Shown in pieces: positions 10,223 to 21,935 of a stretch of 64,000 bases of DNA. Positions within the stretch are counted from its first letter, which is position 1, and every line of letters starts with the position of its first letter. The position numbers and the translations under genes were made by a program. The stretch is from Gambelia wislizenii (lineage: Eukaryota > Chordata > Lepidosauria > Squamata > Crotaphytidae): contig JAUMIR010000003.1 in assembly GCA_030847615.1 (NCBI GenBank), positions 31,928,501-31,992,500 on the forward strand, read 5' to 3'. Under the pieces are notes generated by a model. That model was not told where the DNA came from, did not search any database, and saw only the letters and a list, made by a program, of their open reading frames with translations.

Positions 10223-10900
10223 TGTCATGATGACCTACCAGTCATCATGGTACCTGCATCACAAACTCACAGTGAATACCTAATGGAAAGTTCCACTCCT
10301 TATTTGGTCTGTTAAGGGGGTGGGAACCTCATTGAATAAACATCACATCACCTGGCTGGAGAGCCAAACAGCAGTTGGTATTGCAGAGCCAATGAGAGTG
10401 GCTCTGCAAAGACTTTAAAGGTTCTTGATCTTTCCTTTGTTCTGGGCCGAGCACATGGCCTAGAAAGCCACATGCAGTAATCAACATGATGCAAACTGTG
10501 ATACCCGAAGTTGGGGGAGCCAACTTCTCTCCAGGGCCTGATAACAAATGATATCTGAAGCCAGGAGGAGGCTTCTATCTCAAAGAAGGACTCTGAATTC
10601 CGTCACAGAGACTGCTGGACCCTACCAGACTGTAAGTTACCTTTCATTTAGTAGCTTAGGGAACGTATAGTTAGAGTGTGTTAGTTTTATGATTTATTTT
10701 GTAGTGCTCTGAATGAATGTATAACTTTGTAAATTCCTAAATTGAAGCCTGGAGGAAGTTCTGGTCTCCCCAGTAACATAGGCCTCTGGAACTGAATAAA
10801 GCTTTCTGTTATTTCTTAACTTCCCTGAATCGCCTGCTTCTTGGTCAGCTATCAGAAACTTCTCTGGGATAGAGAAAAGGGTCATTGCTGATATTTTAAT
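10223..10900 (+). mobile_element. candidate LTR-like unit
   Basis: It starts tgtcatgatgacctacc. The end is diffuse; an aataaa signal is at 10795-10800, followed by about 100 bases that could be R-U5. No paired copy, coding region or clear target duplication was found in the window, so classification rests only on the TG start, size and polyadenylation signal. Confidence 0.3.
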
Positions 10901-11095
10901 ACAATCCCGCCTGGTTTCTCACTGCACCAGGCAGTAAAGGGGATAGGAAACCCAGTGAGTGGTGGTGGCCTACCTTAAAAAAGGGATTTCTAGACTAGAG
11001 GAACTCTTGAGAGTGTGTTTTCAGATTGTACAAATAAGATGGAAGCCTTCCCTCCCTGCTGAAAGAGAAGGGCCAGCTTATGACAGATATGCATA

Positions 11096-11111
11096 TATAT
11101 ACACACAGACA

Positions 11112-11161
<50 letters not shown>

Positions 11162-11218
11162 CAGGCACACATATATAGATATATACACACACACATAGAT
11201 ATACACACACACACATAG
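11096..11218. repeat. TA/CA microsatellite cluster
   Basis: A (TA)n run of about 40 bases at 11115-11155, followed by irregular ACACAT and ATAGAT units. It directly abuts the hairpin element. Confidence 0.9.
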
Positions 11219-11546
11219 GACTTTTTCAGACATTAAAAATACAACGCAAGCAGCCTCGCCACGTTGCGAGACTGCAGCGCTGCAGGGCGTCCCTTTTGCA
11301 TGACGCCCGTCCCTGCCGGTACTGTTGCAGTACCTCAGGGACATTTGAGCATTATATTTAGGCGATTTTTACTCACGATCAACTTTCGTGAGTAAAAATC
11401 GGCTAAATATAACGCTCAAATGTCCCTGCGGTACTGCAACAGTACCAGCAGGGATGGGCGTCATGCGAAAGGGATTCCCTGCAGCACTGCAGCCTCGCAA
11501 CATGGCGAGGCTGCTTGCATTGTATTTTTAATGTCCGAAAAAGTCC
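11219..11546. mobile_element. 330-bp hairpin MITE
   Basis: Two arms of about 155 bp are near-perfect inverted copies: gactttttcagacatt at the left end and aatgtccgaaaaagtc at the right. The fold centre is near 11385 (tttttactcacga/tcgtgagtaaaaa). Arms are CpG-containing and only lightly mutated, which suggests a young copy. The 5-bp catag occurs on both sides and may be a target duplication, although the flank is simple repeat. Its ends resemble those of the hairpin at 57993-58339. Confidence 0.8.
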
Positions 11547-11689
11547 ATAGATACACACAGATATAGATATATAAGCATATACTTTACAAGCAAATAGGCT
11601 AGGTTACATTGACCTGAGATAAATAGGGGGGGGGAAATAAAGTTTTTTCACATGGCCCCAAAATTCCTTAAACCAGCCCTGCCTGCAAA

Positions 11690-13188
11690 CTTTCACACCT
11701 TGCCACAGCCACCTCTTTTACACCAGAAACCAAATCCACCAGGATGCTAGCAGTAGTTGGTATAATTTGTTTTGCAACGTCACTTTTTTACATTAAGGAT
11801 TTTATTTATTGATATTGAGGTCAAAGTGTCTCAGTCTGACAGACAAGTTTTCACAGCCAAGCCTTTCTTTTTTCATTCCCATTCTGGCTTTTTGTCCATA
11901 TCACCATGCTTTATGTAATGCCTTCCTAAAGCTTTGTTTTTATTAATAAATGTTCCAGTCATATTTCTAGTCAATACTAATTTAAACAAAGGCTGGAATT
12001 CCCTAGTGTTGTTATGGTTGCATAACCTAGAGTTCAACATCCAAAATTGAGTCATATTCATGGTTTCCACATATTCATGATCATGGTACTATTTCCAGAA
12101 TTATAAAATTCCCCCAGTCTTGCTTTATTGGGCAGTGGCTGCTGAGAATGACAGAAGTTTGTTCTCTTTTTGATTGGGCTGCAGTATATTGACAGTTCCA
12201 CCCACCTCTGGTGTGAGGAGGAAATGTGACAAGTATGCTGAACTAAGTAGCTGATCTAGGATCTTGTCCAATGTCTTTATGGTTATGGCCACTGACATTT
12301 CAAGACAAATCAGAGTTTGTGGCTGAAACAAAACATACAAACAATGTCAGTGTTATAGAAGGGTGAAGAGTTTTAATAAAAGTAGCAGAATTTATCAAGG
12401 GGTGGGGTTGGGGAGTCAGCACAAAGTGAGGATGAAACTGAGATGAGATTGCCATCATCATGGGTCAATGAGATTGTTCAACAGCATGTGTACGCCTTGC
12501 AGCACAGAATCCTAAAAACCAATAGGATGAGAAATGTGTTGCTGATAATTTTTGATGGGTACTTATCCAATTTGTACCTCCTGGACCTGAATATGGAGCC
12601 AAATGCAATATATGACCTAATGTCTACACATTCTTGAGTGTGCAGTGGGATCTATACAACACTAAAGATGCTTTTGAAAAATGTTCTTGGGAAAAAAAAA
12701 GTCATATTTGAAAATCTGGGGAGAAATGTGCACATGCTTCAGTGAATAAGACAAAATGCATATTTTAAAAAGATGTACAATGAATGCTTAAATTTTTAAA
12801 AAATTGCAAAAAATCAATCTAATGTGAACACAGCTCATAACAAGCTTTGAGGTAGAAACTGCAGAACTTCAGTGAACTCATGTTTTACAGATTTTCACAT
12901 TTATGCCTCTTAAACAGCACATTTTAATTAACATTTCTCAGAAAGAAGGTGGATCTGCACCAGATGGCTCCGATGTCTACCTGATTGCACATTATCCTAC
13001 CCTTCAGTGATTGATGGCCTGTAAATCTACCATGCACTGGATAAATAGTTTTTAAAGTTTTCAGCAGAGTTCCTTATCTCCTCTACTTAGAATGCATGAA
13101 GAGGTACGTCACATAGAAAGTAGTGGTGGGACAGCATTGCTGGACCCATCTCTGAAGTAGTACAGCTTTTACCAGTCTGACCATGATG
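11690..13188. other. unannotated
   Basis: AT-rich DNA, possibly continuing the L2 tail at its start. Short open frames lack domain features. No gene recognised. Confidence 0.4.
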
Positions 13189-13506
13189 GAGATTATCAGG
13201 TGCAGGCAAAAAGTCTGCAAAAAGCCCATGAGGATGATGTCACTATACTGCGTGGTTTCGCATGTGTCGTCATCCTTGCATGCTGCCTCTGTGGAGACTC
13301 TGTGCTACAGCGGAGAACAAGCCATCACTTTTCATTGGCAGAAACTTCCATCAAAGAAAAGTGACAACTTGTTTTCTGCTGCAGCATAGAGTCTGCATGG
13401 GAGCAGCACACGAGGATAACAACGTGCAAAACCGGGACCTGTTCCCGGTGCAGTGATGCCATCCTCATGTGCTCCTATTGGGATTTTTGAAGCATCTGAT
13501 AATCTC
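13189..13506. mobile_element. hairpin element, gagattatcag termini
   Basis: Left end gagattatcaggtgc pairs with right end gcatctgataatctc. Internal pairs include catgaggatg/catcctcatg and gagaacaagcc/acttgttttc around a centre near 13355. Arms are more diverged than in the 11219 element. No coding potential. Confidence 0.65.
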
Positions 13507-15139
13507 TGACATCCACACATGAGACATGGAAGTCATACATACACATTCCTTTTCTGATATTAAAATTGAATTGTTAATTTCCCCCTGTAACTTCTGAGTA
13601 GAAGATTTAAAGAGTCCAAACCTCAGTTGTAAACAATATTGAGAAGATGAGGCAAAGCACTGAGAAAGAAAATACTGGATCTCTGAAGCAGAATAACTAA
13701 TACACTAGGCAGTCAATTCCATTTCACCAGCCAATTCCACCCCTACACCCAAAGCAGAGAAAGAACTCAAACTTGGTCTTCCTTGTAACATAAAACAGTT
13801 ATACTCATGAGTACTCATGCATAATCAGCACAGGTTCGCCTCCCTGAAGAAAAGTAAGAAAAAAGTACTTTGTGATATCAGGAAAGTTGGAGCCTAGAGA
13901 GGCTCTTATCACACATGCTTCATGGAGGACAGGTATGGAGAGAGAGAAGTGAGGCCAGATGAGAACAAAGGAAAGGCTAAGTGATGCAGGGGGAGAGTTA
14001 GTGTGAACAAATCTCTCTCACACACAAAGGGGGGGGGGCAACTATAAATATGCTGAGCCTAAACTGCTAGACATACAATCTAACTAACAGTGAGTATAGG
14101 CATGCTAAGGTTGTTAATTCCCACAAAGAAAGCATAGAACAAACCAAGACAAGGGGAATATTACATATACAGTTTCTTCCAATGGAAACTTTCTACATTG
14201 AGATGAGTACCATCAGCAGTTTATGTAATATAAATATGCCTTAGCTCAGGTCAAAAAGGGAATTTGATGTCTCCTATATTACTTTGCCCTAAGAAACAAA
14301 AGGAAACAAGTTTGCTGTGACTTCCTTCACCGGACACTGTAAGACTTATTCCCATTACTGAGATCATTTAGGTAAATTCCATTAAATATTGAAGAATACC
14401 CATAATGGTTTTGAGAAGCTGGCCTTTATGTTCAAAAGCTTTCTCTCAGTGGAGTTATTTTAGGAAGCTAATTTACTCTACACCACTGAGGTGTAAGCAA
14501 CTAAAATACAAAGCCATTCCCATCTGAATTTCTTCCATTAGCTCCATTTGAAACCCTTGCTACTGCTAGCTACAAATCATAAAGTCTTCTGTCGAGTAGT
14601 CACTAAGCATAGTGGCAAGGAAAACATCCTATGGGGGATGCTGAAGGGCATGCTTTGGGAAATGAAAAATTGACCAAGATCAGGTCAAGGGAGTGTCATT
14701 AACTAGTCATTTCCAGACTAATGTGTGAATGAATATATATGGCTGACATTTAAAAGTAAGCACTTTAAGCTGCATTCCTTTTCCTCACTCATTTTCACAG
14801 CAGCTATTACCTGAAGTCATTATTTTAAAGAAGGAAGGAGATGGGAGGAAGGAGACAAAATTGGTTGAGCAGCAGCCTGGATTTCATATTAAAGTTAGTA
14901 ATTTCAAAATCCTCTGGCCAAGAAGATATGCCCAGTACCAAGGTCAAAGAGAGTGCATTGTTCTAACATGTCAGCAGAAAGAGACTTTGTTTAGCAAGTG
15001 GAGCAAAGCTCAATTACTCTACCGCTACTATCAGGGGGCTTTTTCAAACTTTTTTTTTTTTAAATGAACACCTTTCTTTTCTACAATAGTATTTCTTGTT
15101 TCACACTATTGCCTAACATTGTTTCATAATGTTTTTAAA
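13507..15139. other. unannotated
   Basis: AT-rich, with short G and T homopolymers. Nothing recognised. Confidence 0.4.
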
Positions 15140-15210
15140 CTAGAATATTCATTCATTTACTTATTTATATGTTTGTTTAGTGCCTTTATACCCCATCCTT
15201 CAGCCAAAAA
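15140..15210 (-). mobile_element. L2-type tail fragment
   Basis: The complement of cattcatttacttatttat followed by ataccccatccttcagcc resembles the L2 3' end (…ggggtataaa… with AATA-rich tail). Confidence 0.35.
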
Positions 15211-15284
15211 GACTCCAACCATATATACTCTATATATGTGTACACAAACACACACTGTTCTGAATCTCCAAGATTATGCTCCAA

Positions 15285-15345
15285 TGTATCTGGTGAAGTG
15301 GAAAGTAGTCCACAAAAGCTAGCACTTTAATAATCTGTTTGTCTT
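15285..15345 (+). other. decayed hammerhead-like motif
   Basis: Order: ctggtga at 15290-15296, the inverted pair gtgg…ccac around aaagtagt, then caaaagct. This matches a hammerhead layout (CTGANGA, stem II, GAAA) with the core changed in both conserved boxes, so no activity is expected. It resembles a dispersed reptile repeat with the same layout. Confidence 0.35.
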
Positions 15346-15547
15346 AAAGAAGCCATGAAACTCTTTACGATTCTAGGACAATCTGATAAAAGCCACACAG
15401 AAATCTTAATCTATTACCTGAATATTAATATTTCCAATTTCTATGTATAGTCGTGAGAGCTGAACAATGAAGAACAATGACAGGAAGGAAATCAATGCAT
15501 TTGAAATTTTGGTGCTGCAGGAAATACCATAGATTGCCAAAAAGATG

Positions 15548-15577
15548 ACTACTACTACTACTACCACCACCACCACC

Positions 15578-15616
<39 letters not shown>

Positions 15617-15780
15617 CATTTCTTACCTGCCTCTGTCCATGGATCAAAGTGGGAAATAACAACAGCTTAAAACAAACACCACCAGTTAAAAATACATTTA
15701 GGTTAAAGGGGCATTAAAACCACCAATACATATTAAAAACAATCTATCCATACTTTAACCTTCATAATTGAAATCATTAT
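15548..15780 (-). repeat. compound trinucleotide repeat with L2-like flank
   Basis: (ACT)n, (ACC)n and (ATT)n run from 15548 to 15617. The next 130 bases (cctgcctctgtccatgg, then gtgggaaataacaacagc) look like a LINE 3' end in minus orientation whose tail seeded the repeat. Confidence 0.5.
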
Positions 15781-15784
15781 GCTC

Positions 15785-16040
15785 ATGCCAGAGTGCTCCG
15801 TAGAATCCAAGATGACTAAACAGAGGCTGTCATATTGGACATATCATGAGGATGTCTCGCTGGAAAAGACAATAATTGTTGCAGACCAATAGGAAAAGAG
15901 GAATACGATATTATAGGAGGATGGTTTCATCAAGGTAGCCATGGCCCAGAGTTTATAAAACTGGAGCAGGGCAGCTCATGACTACGGTTCTTGGAAGTCA
16001 CCATAAGTTGAAGTTGACTTGATGGTAAATAACAACAACA
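15785..16040 (+). mobile_element. RTE/BovB-like LINE 3' end
   Basis: A decayed frame matches the end of RTE/BovB-type ORF2: tggacatatcatgagg (GHIMR), tggaaaagacaataa (LEKTI), then ggaaaagaggaa (GKRG). It is followed by caccataagttgaagttg, acttgatgg and an (AAC)n tail. Several stop codons are present. The same tail appears on the ACA-type SINEs, suggesting shared recognition by one retrotransposase. Confidence 0.55.
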
Positions 16041-17417
16041 AAAGGTCCTCCTAAATGAACATGAACACAATTCAATACATTCAGCACAGAGAGGTTGATT
16101 TCATTTATTTCATCCCTTTAGGATCTAAAGATCTGTGCTAGTAGCTTTAAAATGTCCGTATTCAGTCCTGGTTTATAGGATCTTCCCTCTTTTCAACAAA
16201 GAATATTTTTAAAATATGCCTAACATCATCCTTCACTTTACTATAACCATCTTGTGTATTTTCATTTGCATTTATAATCTTCCTCGCTGCCTAATGCTAC
16301 ATTATGCACTTTATAATGTAACCTGATTACAATGAAACGTGTACACCAGCTGTGTTTTGTACTCTGCACAGCTTTACTTCCTCCCCACCCTTTCTCCTAA
16401 AAAACTTCATCTTCCTTTGGGTTCCAAAGCACAGCAGATGTTCTCCTCAGTAAAATCACCTGATGAATAACATATTAGTTATGTGAAGCTATGGAGCAAG
16501 AAGTGGTTACAGAAACCTATGGTTAAATATACAATATACTGCATTTGCTCACATGCACCTTCAGTATGTTGGATACTAAGTAGCAGCATAGTGGTATAGA
16601 GCACCATTGGACTCAATAGGACTAAATTCTGAGAAGACATGCATAGAACTGTGATGCAAAAGACTGGGCTATGAATTGGGATGTCTTCAGTTCAAATGTT
16701 ACCTCTGCGATATAAAAAAGTTAATATTTTCATGCCTTACACAGTATTAAGCATAATTACAGTTTGATGATACACTGAAAGTTGTGTTCTGCTCATAAAA
16801 GGACTCTTGGGGCTCATCTACATAATTCAGGATATGCTTTCTTTTGAGTAAACATATTTAAAATCATGCCACACAAAGCTTTCGCTAGGAAAAAAAGGCA
16901 TATAATAGCAATGTATAACTTATACCTATATGCACAATCAGGAATACATATTCATGCTACAGCAAGTGTTAGAACTGATCAACTTCCTGTGCTGTGCTAA
17001 TCTCTAGGGTGCTCAGAACTTTAACTAATTTGAAAGAAAACCATTTATAATTCCATGCTACTGAGGCAAGCCATCCATTATATATATAATTTTGCATCAC
17101 TTGTTTTATGTGCACTACTAATATTTTCAACCATATTCTGACTTTGTTTGCTATAGGGCATGGAACCTTATTCACTCAGCAATCTTGTTGGCTTTTGAGA
17201 TTACCCATATGCTTTCCATTTAAAGCATAATTAAAGCCATAACAAACCAGAACTTCAAAAAAATGAAACCTGAGATAATATATCTGCTTTCATTTATTTC
17301 TTCCCCTTTATCCTGAAACTTCTCTACATTGATTTATTGTGTCACTTCTGTAGGCCTAAATGTGCCAATGAAACCCAAAGGATGCCCTTCAGAACTTAGC
17401 TTCCCAAACATCCTCAA
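16041..17417. other. unannotated
   Basis: AT-rich, no recognised gene or repeat. Confidence 0.4.
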
Positions 17418-18479
17418 CAGTCTTTATTTGGTGAACCAAACCATCTGGTGCATCTGAGGCCTAGCTTACACATTGAATTGGTCCACCCTAAGATATGTAA
17501 GCTTGACCCTTGCCCATATTGGCTGATAAGATCTAGCAGACATGGACTGACTGGGTGGGCCCAGACTGTGATAAATGTATCTTTGTCAGGGAAGGTGCCA
17601 GGTCCTTTGGAGGTAGCTGTGGTACCTCATCTCTTGCAGAGAACTTCCCTGACCAAGAGGTATGTGACAACCACCATCCCATTTGGCAAGGTTTTGAGAC
17701 ATGTAGTATGTAGGAAATTTCAGACATGTTTGAGGGAAATGCACTGTCTGGACCCATTTCAGTCTGGTTTCAGGCCAGATACTGAAACAATCATAATTAT
17801 CCTATTAACAACCTACTCCAAGTGAAAAATAGAGGGAGTACTATCTTGGGTCTCTCAGCAGATTTTGCTGCTATTGATCATGGTAACTTACAGGATCAGC
17901 TCTGCAGGATGGGATGGGAGCAGGATGGGAGTAGGAGGCATAGTGCTGCTATATGGCTTAGCTCTATATGGCTCAACCCAGGCTATTTGAAAGACCCTAT
18001 CTTCCCATACAAGTCTGCTTGAGCTTTAAGATCTGCAGGGGATGTGCTTCTCTCTATCCTACTGCCTTCACAGGCATGGCTGATGGGAAGGCAGGAGAAA
18101 GCCTTGTCTGTGTCTGCTCTCACCCTTTGGAACTCCCTACCTAGAGAAGTTAGGAAGGCTCCTTCTTTGTTGTCCTTTCAGTAGCAATTTAAGACCTTTC
18201 TTTTCCAGCAAGCCTTGTGGAGACTGATTTTTGTTTTTTAAAAGGGGCTTTTATGGTGCTGTACTGTTTTTAATCTGTTTTAAAGTAAGATTTTAATGGA
18301 CTTCAATTCTGTTGTTATATAAAAATGATTTCATTTTAATCTTAATGTTGTATGTTTTTACCTATATGTGTTTTATTGTATTCTGTGCCTTTTTGTAAGC
18401 CATATTGAGTCCCATATTGGGTGGGGGGGAGTGGGATATAAATAAAATGATGGATGGATAGATGGATGGACAGATAGAT
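17418..18479 (+). mobile_element. L2 LINE, RT remnant plus 3' end
   Basis: The frame at 17448-17825 contains PFGKVLRHVVCRKFQTCLRE and HCLDPFQSGFRPDTET, the L2 reverse transcriptase fingers motif. A shifted frame at 17822-18022 continues SADFAAIDHGNLQDQLCRMG, equivalent to FDTIDHGILLDRL with the catalytic aspartate region degraded. Most of the palm is deleted. The 3' part holds tttggaactccctacct, a T-rich stretch and gagtcccatattggg, then a GGATGGATA-type tail. Inactive. Confidence 0.75.
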
Positions 18480-18852
18480 GTTACAGTGGTTCCACTCACA
18501 TATACAGGGCCTGTTCCAGAGAATGGCATTGGGGATTTCCTGCTCATCTCAATTGATCTTGATATTGGTCTCATTTTACCAACAAATTAATATCTGGCCT
18601 TTTCATAAAAGTCTTTGGGGCCAAAAACTTCATCCCAATGCATACACATACATCATTTTCAATTGTTTTAAACTTTTTAAAATTATGCATGCATTTAATA
18701 CATTCTTAGAATGCTTAAATTGTTTTTATTGTTTTAAATTTTATTGCCCTACATTTTAAAATGTTCAACTGATTTTACTGTAAACCATCCAAAGATTTTA
18801 CAATATGAGATAAAGGAGATAAAAATATTACAAATAAATAAATAAATAAAAC
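18480..18852 (+). mobile_element. L2-type 3' end, second copy
   Basis: From about 18640 it shows the T-rich L2 trailer, aaaccatccaaag, gataaaggagataaaaat and an (AAAT)n tail at about 18832-18850. Confidence 0.45.
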
Positions 18853-20633
18853 ATTAGTATTTGAGCTTCTGGGGATATGTTCATGTCCATCTTGATAATA
18901 TTATTGCAATGACTTGAGTGGTTTGTGTGTCTATGTACCAAAATGTCTCTTTCTCCATTAACATTATATTGCCAGCATGCCACATTGACAGAAGACACTT
19001 TAGCCACATTGACAGAAAATACAAACAACTGGGTGTGGCAGGTACTACCCAGTGTAAACTTAAGAAAATATAAACTAGAGATGGTATCCCCTGCTGGAAG
19101 ATACTTTGGTGTTGGTACAATATTATATGGTCCCCTTTCTACAACTTTGTACATTAAGAGGTTACTGTCATGCATAATTGTACTTTAATACATTCCTCTC
19201 CAGATGAATCCATTATGCTTGATCTACGCATATATTTGCCCAAATACTTTCTTATCATTTCTGTCCATGATAAGTAAAATGAACTTCCATTTGCCTGTTT
19301 GTAATGTTCCCTTATAATTCATACCAATTCTCACCTTACCATTAGTCATGATAGCAGAAAATTACTATCTACATGTCTTGCTCTTGAGTTTCAAGAGTTG
19401 CTTAGCTAGTCTCATTTGAAAACATAAGTTCAGATTGGGTGGCTCTTTATCATATCCAGCAAGCAGTTATTCCATTTCTGCCATTATGTAGTATTTTCCC
19501 TACACACTAAGAAATGGTCCTGCTGACCATTTTAAATGGCTACAAAATGAATAAAATGTTTTACCAGAAATGCATTATGGGCATTTTGGGTAGTTTCTAA
19601 ATAATTAAAAAAAATTAAATTTGGAATGTGAACCAGAGTTGTTAAAATGCAGAAGCAAGATACTTCAGTGGAAGTCTAAGCGGAAACATAATTATAGGAT
19701 TTCTATTAATGTCCTCCTAACATTATTTACCTTCACACCCATCATCATAATGAGTTTGGGGGAAAGGGTTTGATGGCTTCTGGAGGATTTAAGCAGAGTG
19801 TAGAAACAACTGGGAAGCTGAAACAGAAAATAAAGATTTATAGCACAATATTGAAAGTAGTTTTCTGGCACAAGTCTGATTGGCTTCAGTGCAATTGTAT
19901 CAACAGAATATAATCAGATTTGGATTTCCAGTGTGCCTGATCTGGTTGGGCACAATTTCAAGAAGACAGATTCTGAAAAGAATCTTTTTAAGATACATTG
20001 TAGTAGTACCTAGAAATCATGGCATGAATTTTAATATGGTTAGGCATGGCTATACAGCAGTTGCATTGAGCTGAAGATCTTAACTTGATTCCACCTTACC
20101 AGGTGAACTCTTAAGTCCTTTTCTATCTACCACAAGATCATTGTGTATGTACTGCAAGCTGGGGTTCAGTTTTGAGATTTCATTATAAGAAGACTGGCTG
20201 CAGAGTTCTCGATGTGAAGATCTTGGGCACAGATATTCTTCTCATGTTACTTGTGTAGGAATAAAGATCAGCTCTCTTGACTATACCTTTCTCCTGCTCT
20301 TGCATCATTTCTGATTAGAGTACTATGTTGGCTCAAAATTAAGAAGATGAAAGGGTGAGGATGTCAAGTCTGTACTTGAAGTGCAGTGCAATGCTTCTGA
20401 GAAGTTTCACTATTCTTAACAAAACTCCATTGGGTTCCCTCAGAAATTTTCAGATCTGTCTCTTACAGGATGGACCTACCTATAGATTTACTATCCATTG
20501 GCCACAAGCTGTCGTCATCTCCTAGCCATTAATTACCATCTGGGGATTCATGCCACAATTTTTCTTCCTCTCAAACCTACATTCTCGATCCTACTTTTCA
20601 AGTACCATAGGAAAAATACAGTCAGATGAGGAC

Positions 20634-20670
<37 letters not shown>

Positions 20671-21201
20671 GAGAATTTTTGTTCATAATTGCAGGGTAAG
20701 AAAAACATCTTTCTTCTAGCTTATAAAATGTCAATAAAAAATACATCAGCATTTGCATCTGTTATAGATAATATTTCATGGCATTTTGGGAGTTTTTACT
20801 CTGCAATTTATTCCACTTAAACCATAAAATGAAAAAAAAATCACGTTGGGTAAAATGCATTAAAATGCATTTTTAATGACAAAATCTTGTAAACCCCAAA
20901 TTAAGCTGGTATACAAGTCATCTCTGTTTTGGAAAAATGTAGGAGAGAGAGTATCTTTTTAAAAAATCCTACAGATGTCATTTTTTTTTTACAGTGCTCA
21001 TAAAACAACACACCACATTTTGCTGTCTTGTTTCAAAACTAAAGTTTGGATGAAGTGTAGAAAAAAGAAGGACTAAGCAGGTTTCCTGTCAAAACATAAA
21101 CCAAACAAAATTCTCAACCATCTGTACTGAACAACCATGTACAATAAATACTGCTAAATTATACTATGTACAATAAATACTACCATGGAGAGCACCAAGA
21201 A
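18853..21201. other. unannotated, with TA microsatellite
   Basis: AT-rich DNA; (TA)n at about 20637-20666. No repeat family or exon recognised. Confidence 0.4.
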
Positions 21202-21668
21202 GAGAAACTGTGGTGTAGTCATGTGAGCCTGGAGACCAGGGCTTGAGTCCCCACTTGTCCATGGAAACCCACTGGGTGACCTTGGGTAAAGCACACTCTC
21301 TCAGCCACAGAGGAACAAGTTGCAAGCCACCACGTTGCAAGTTCGATTCCAGCGGGCTCCAAGGTTCACTCAGCCTTCCATCCTTTCATAGGTCAGTAAA
21401 TTGAGTACCCAGCTTGTGGGGGCAATTAGCTAACACACATTGGAAACTGTTTAATGCAGTGTAGATGTGTAAATAGCTATTGCTTAAAACAATTTGTAAG
21501 CTGCTCTGATAGCCTTGTGGCTGAAGAGCGGGGTATAAATAACTAAATAAAATAAAAAATAAAATAAAAACCCCTCTGAACAAACCTTGCCAAGAAAACC
21601 CTGTGATAGTTTCACCTTAGGGTTGTCATAAGTTGGAAACGACTTGAAGGCACATAAGAACAGAGGGC
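21202..21668 (+). mobile_element. mosaic of ACA-type SINE, Sauria SINE and L2-like tail
   Basis: Left part 21202-21315 is the 5' half of an ACA-type SINE (gtgtagtc… ggcttgagtcc… cactgggtgaccttggg… ctctctcagcc). Then 21316-21485 is a Sauria-type SINE lacking its first 30 bases (gcaagttcgattcc, gagtacccagcttg, ctattgctt). Then 21486-21570 is an L2-like terminus (ttgtggctgaagagcgggg, taaataaaataaa). Finally 21571-21668 is the ACA 3' half (ccttgccaagaaaaccctg to cttgaaggcaca). The order implies insertions into the ACA SINE, the innermost being chimeric. Confidence 0.7.
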
Positions 21669-21935
21669 TAGATGTACCTTCTTGCCATTTAGCTGCTACA
21701 GCTGAGGAGCTTCTCAGAAAGAAGTGGCAACTTCGATTCAATATCAGAAACTCAGTTGAATATACAAAGATTAACACCCAAACCTTTAAGAATTAAAAGA
21801 ACTAAACTACATTCACATCAACAGTAAATTAATATTTTAAGGTTTTCTTTTTATATATCACTCACTCTTCATGTAAGGCTTTAGTATGAAAATTGCTTCT
21901 GAGTGAAAACTAGGCACTGATTTGTAGCAGTTACA

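Larger units (their letters stand above)
6028..11689. mobile_element. composite hAT-like element with 8-bp target duplication
   Basis: The element proper runs 6036-11681. Its left end is cagggccagttcaat and its right end ttaaaccagccctg, an imperfect inverted pair. It is flanked by an exact 8-bp direct repeat, cctgcaaa, at 6028-6035 and 11682-11689, as expected for hAT transposition. About 120 bases next to the right end match the piece at 58703-58816 in opposite orientation. The interior is filled by later insertions: CR1, an LTR-like unit and a hairpin element. A second inner right-end copy lies at 9779-9812. No transposase is recognised, so it is non-autonomous or has lost its gene. Confidence 0.65.

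Noticed and set aside
10938..11344. Tyr/Ile/Val-rich frames near 11.0-11.3 kb
   Set aside because: Translations of TA/CA microsatellite.
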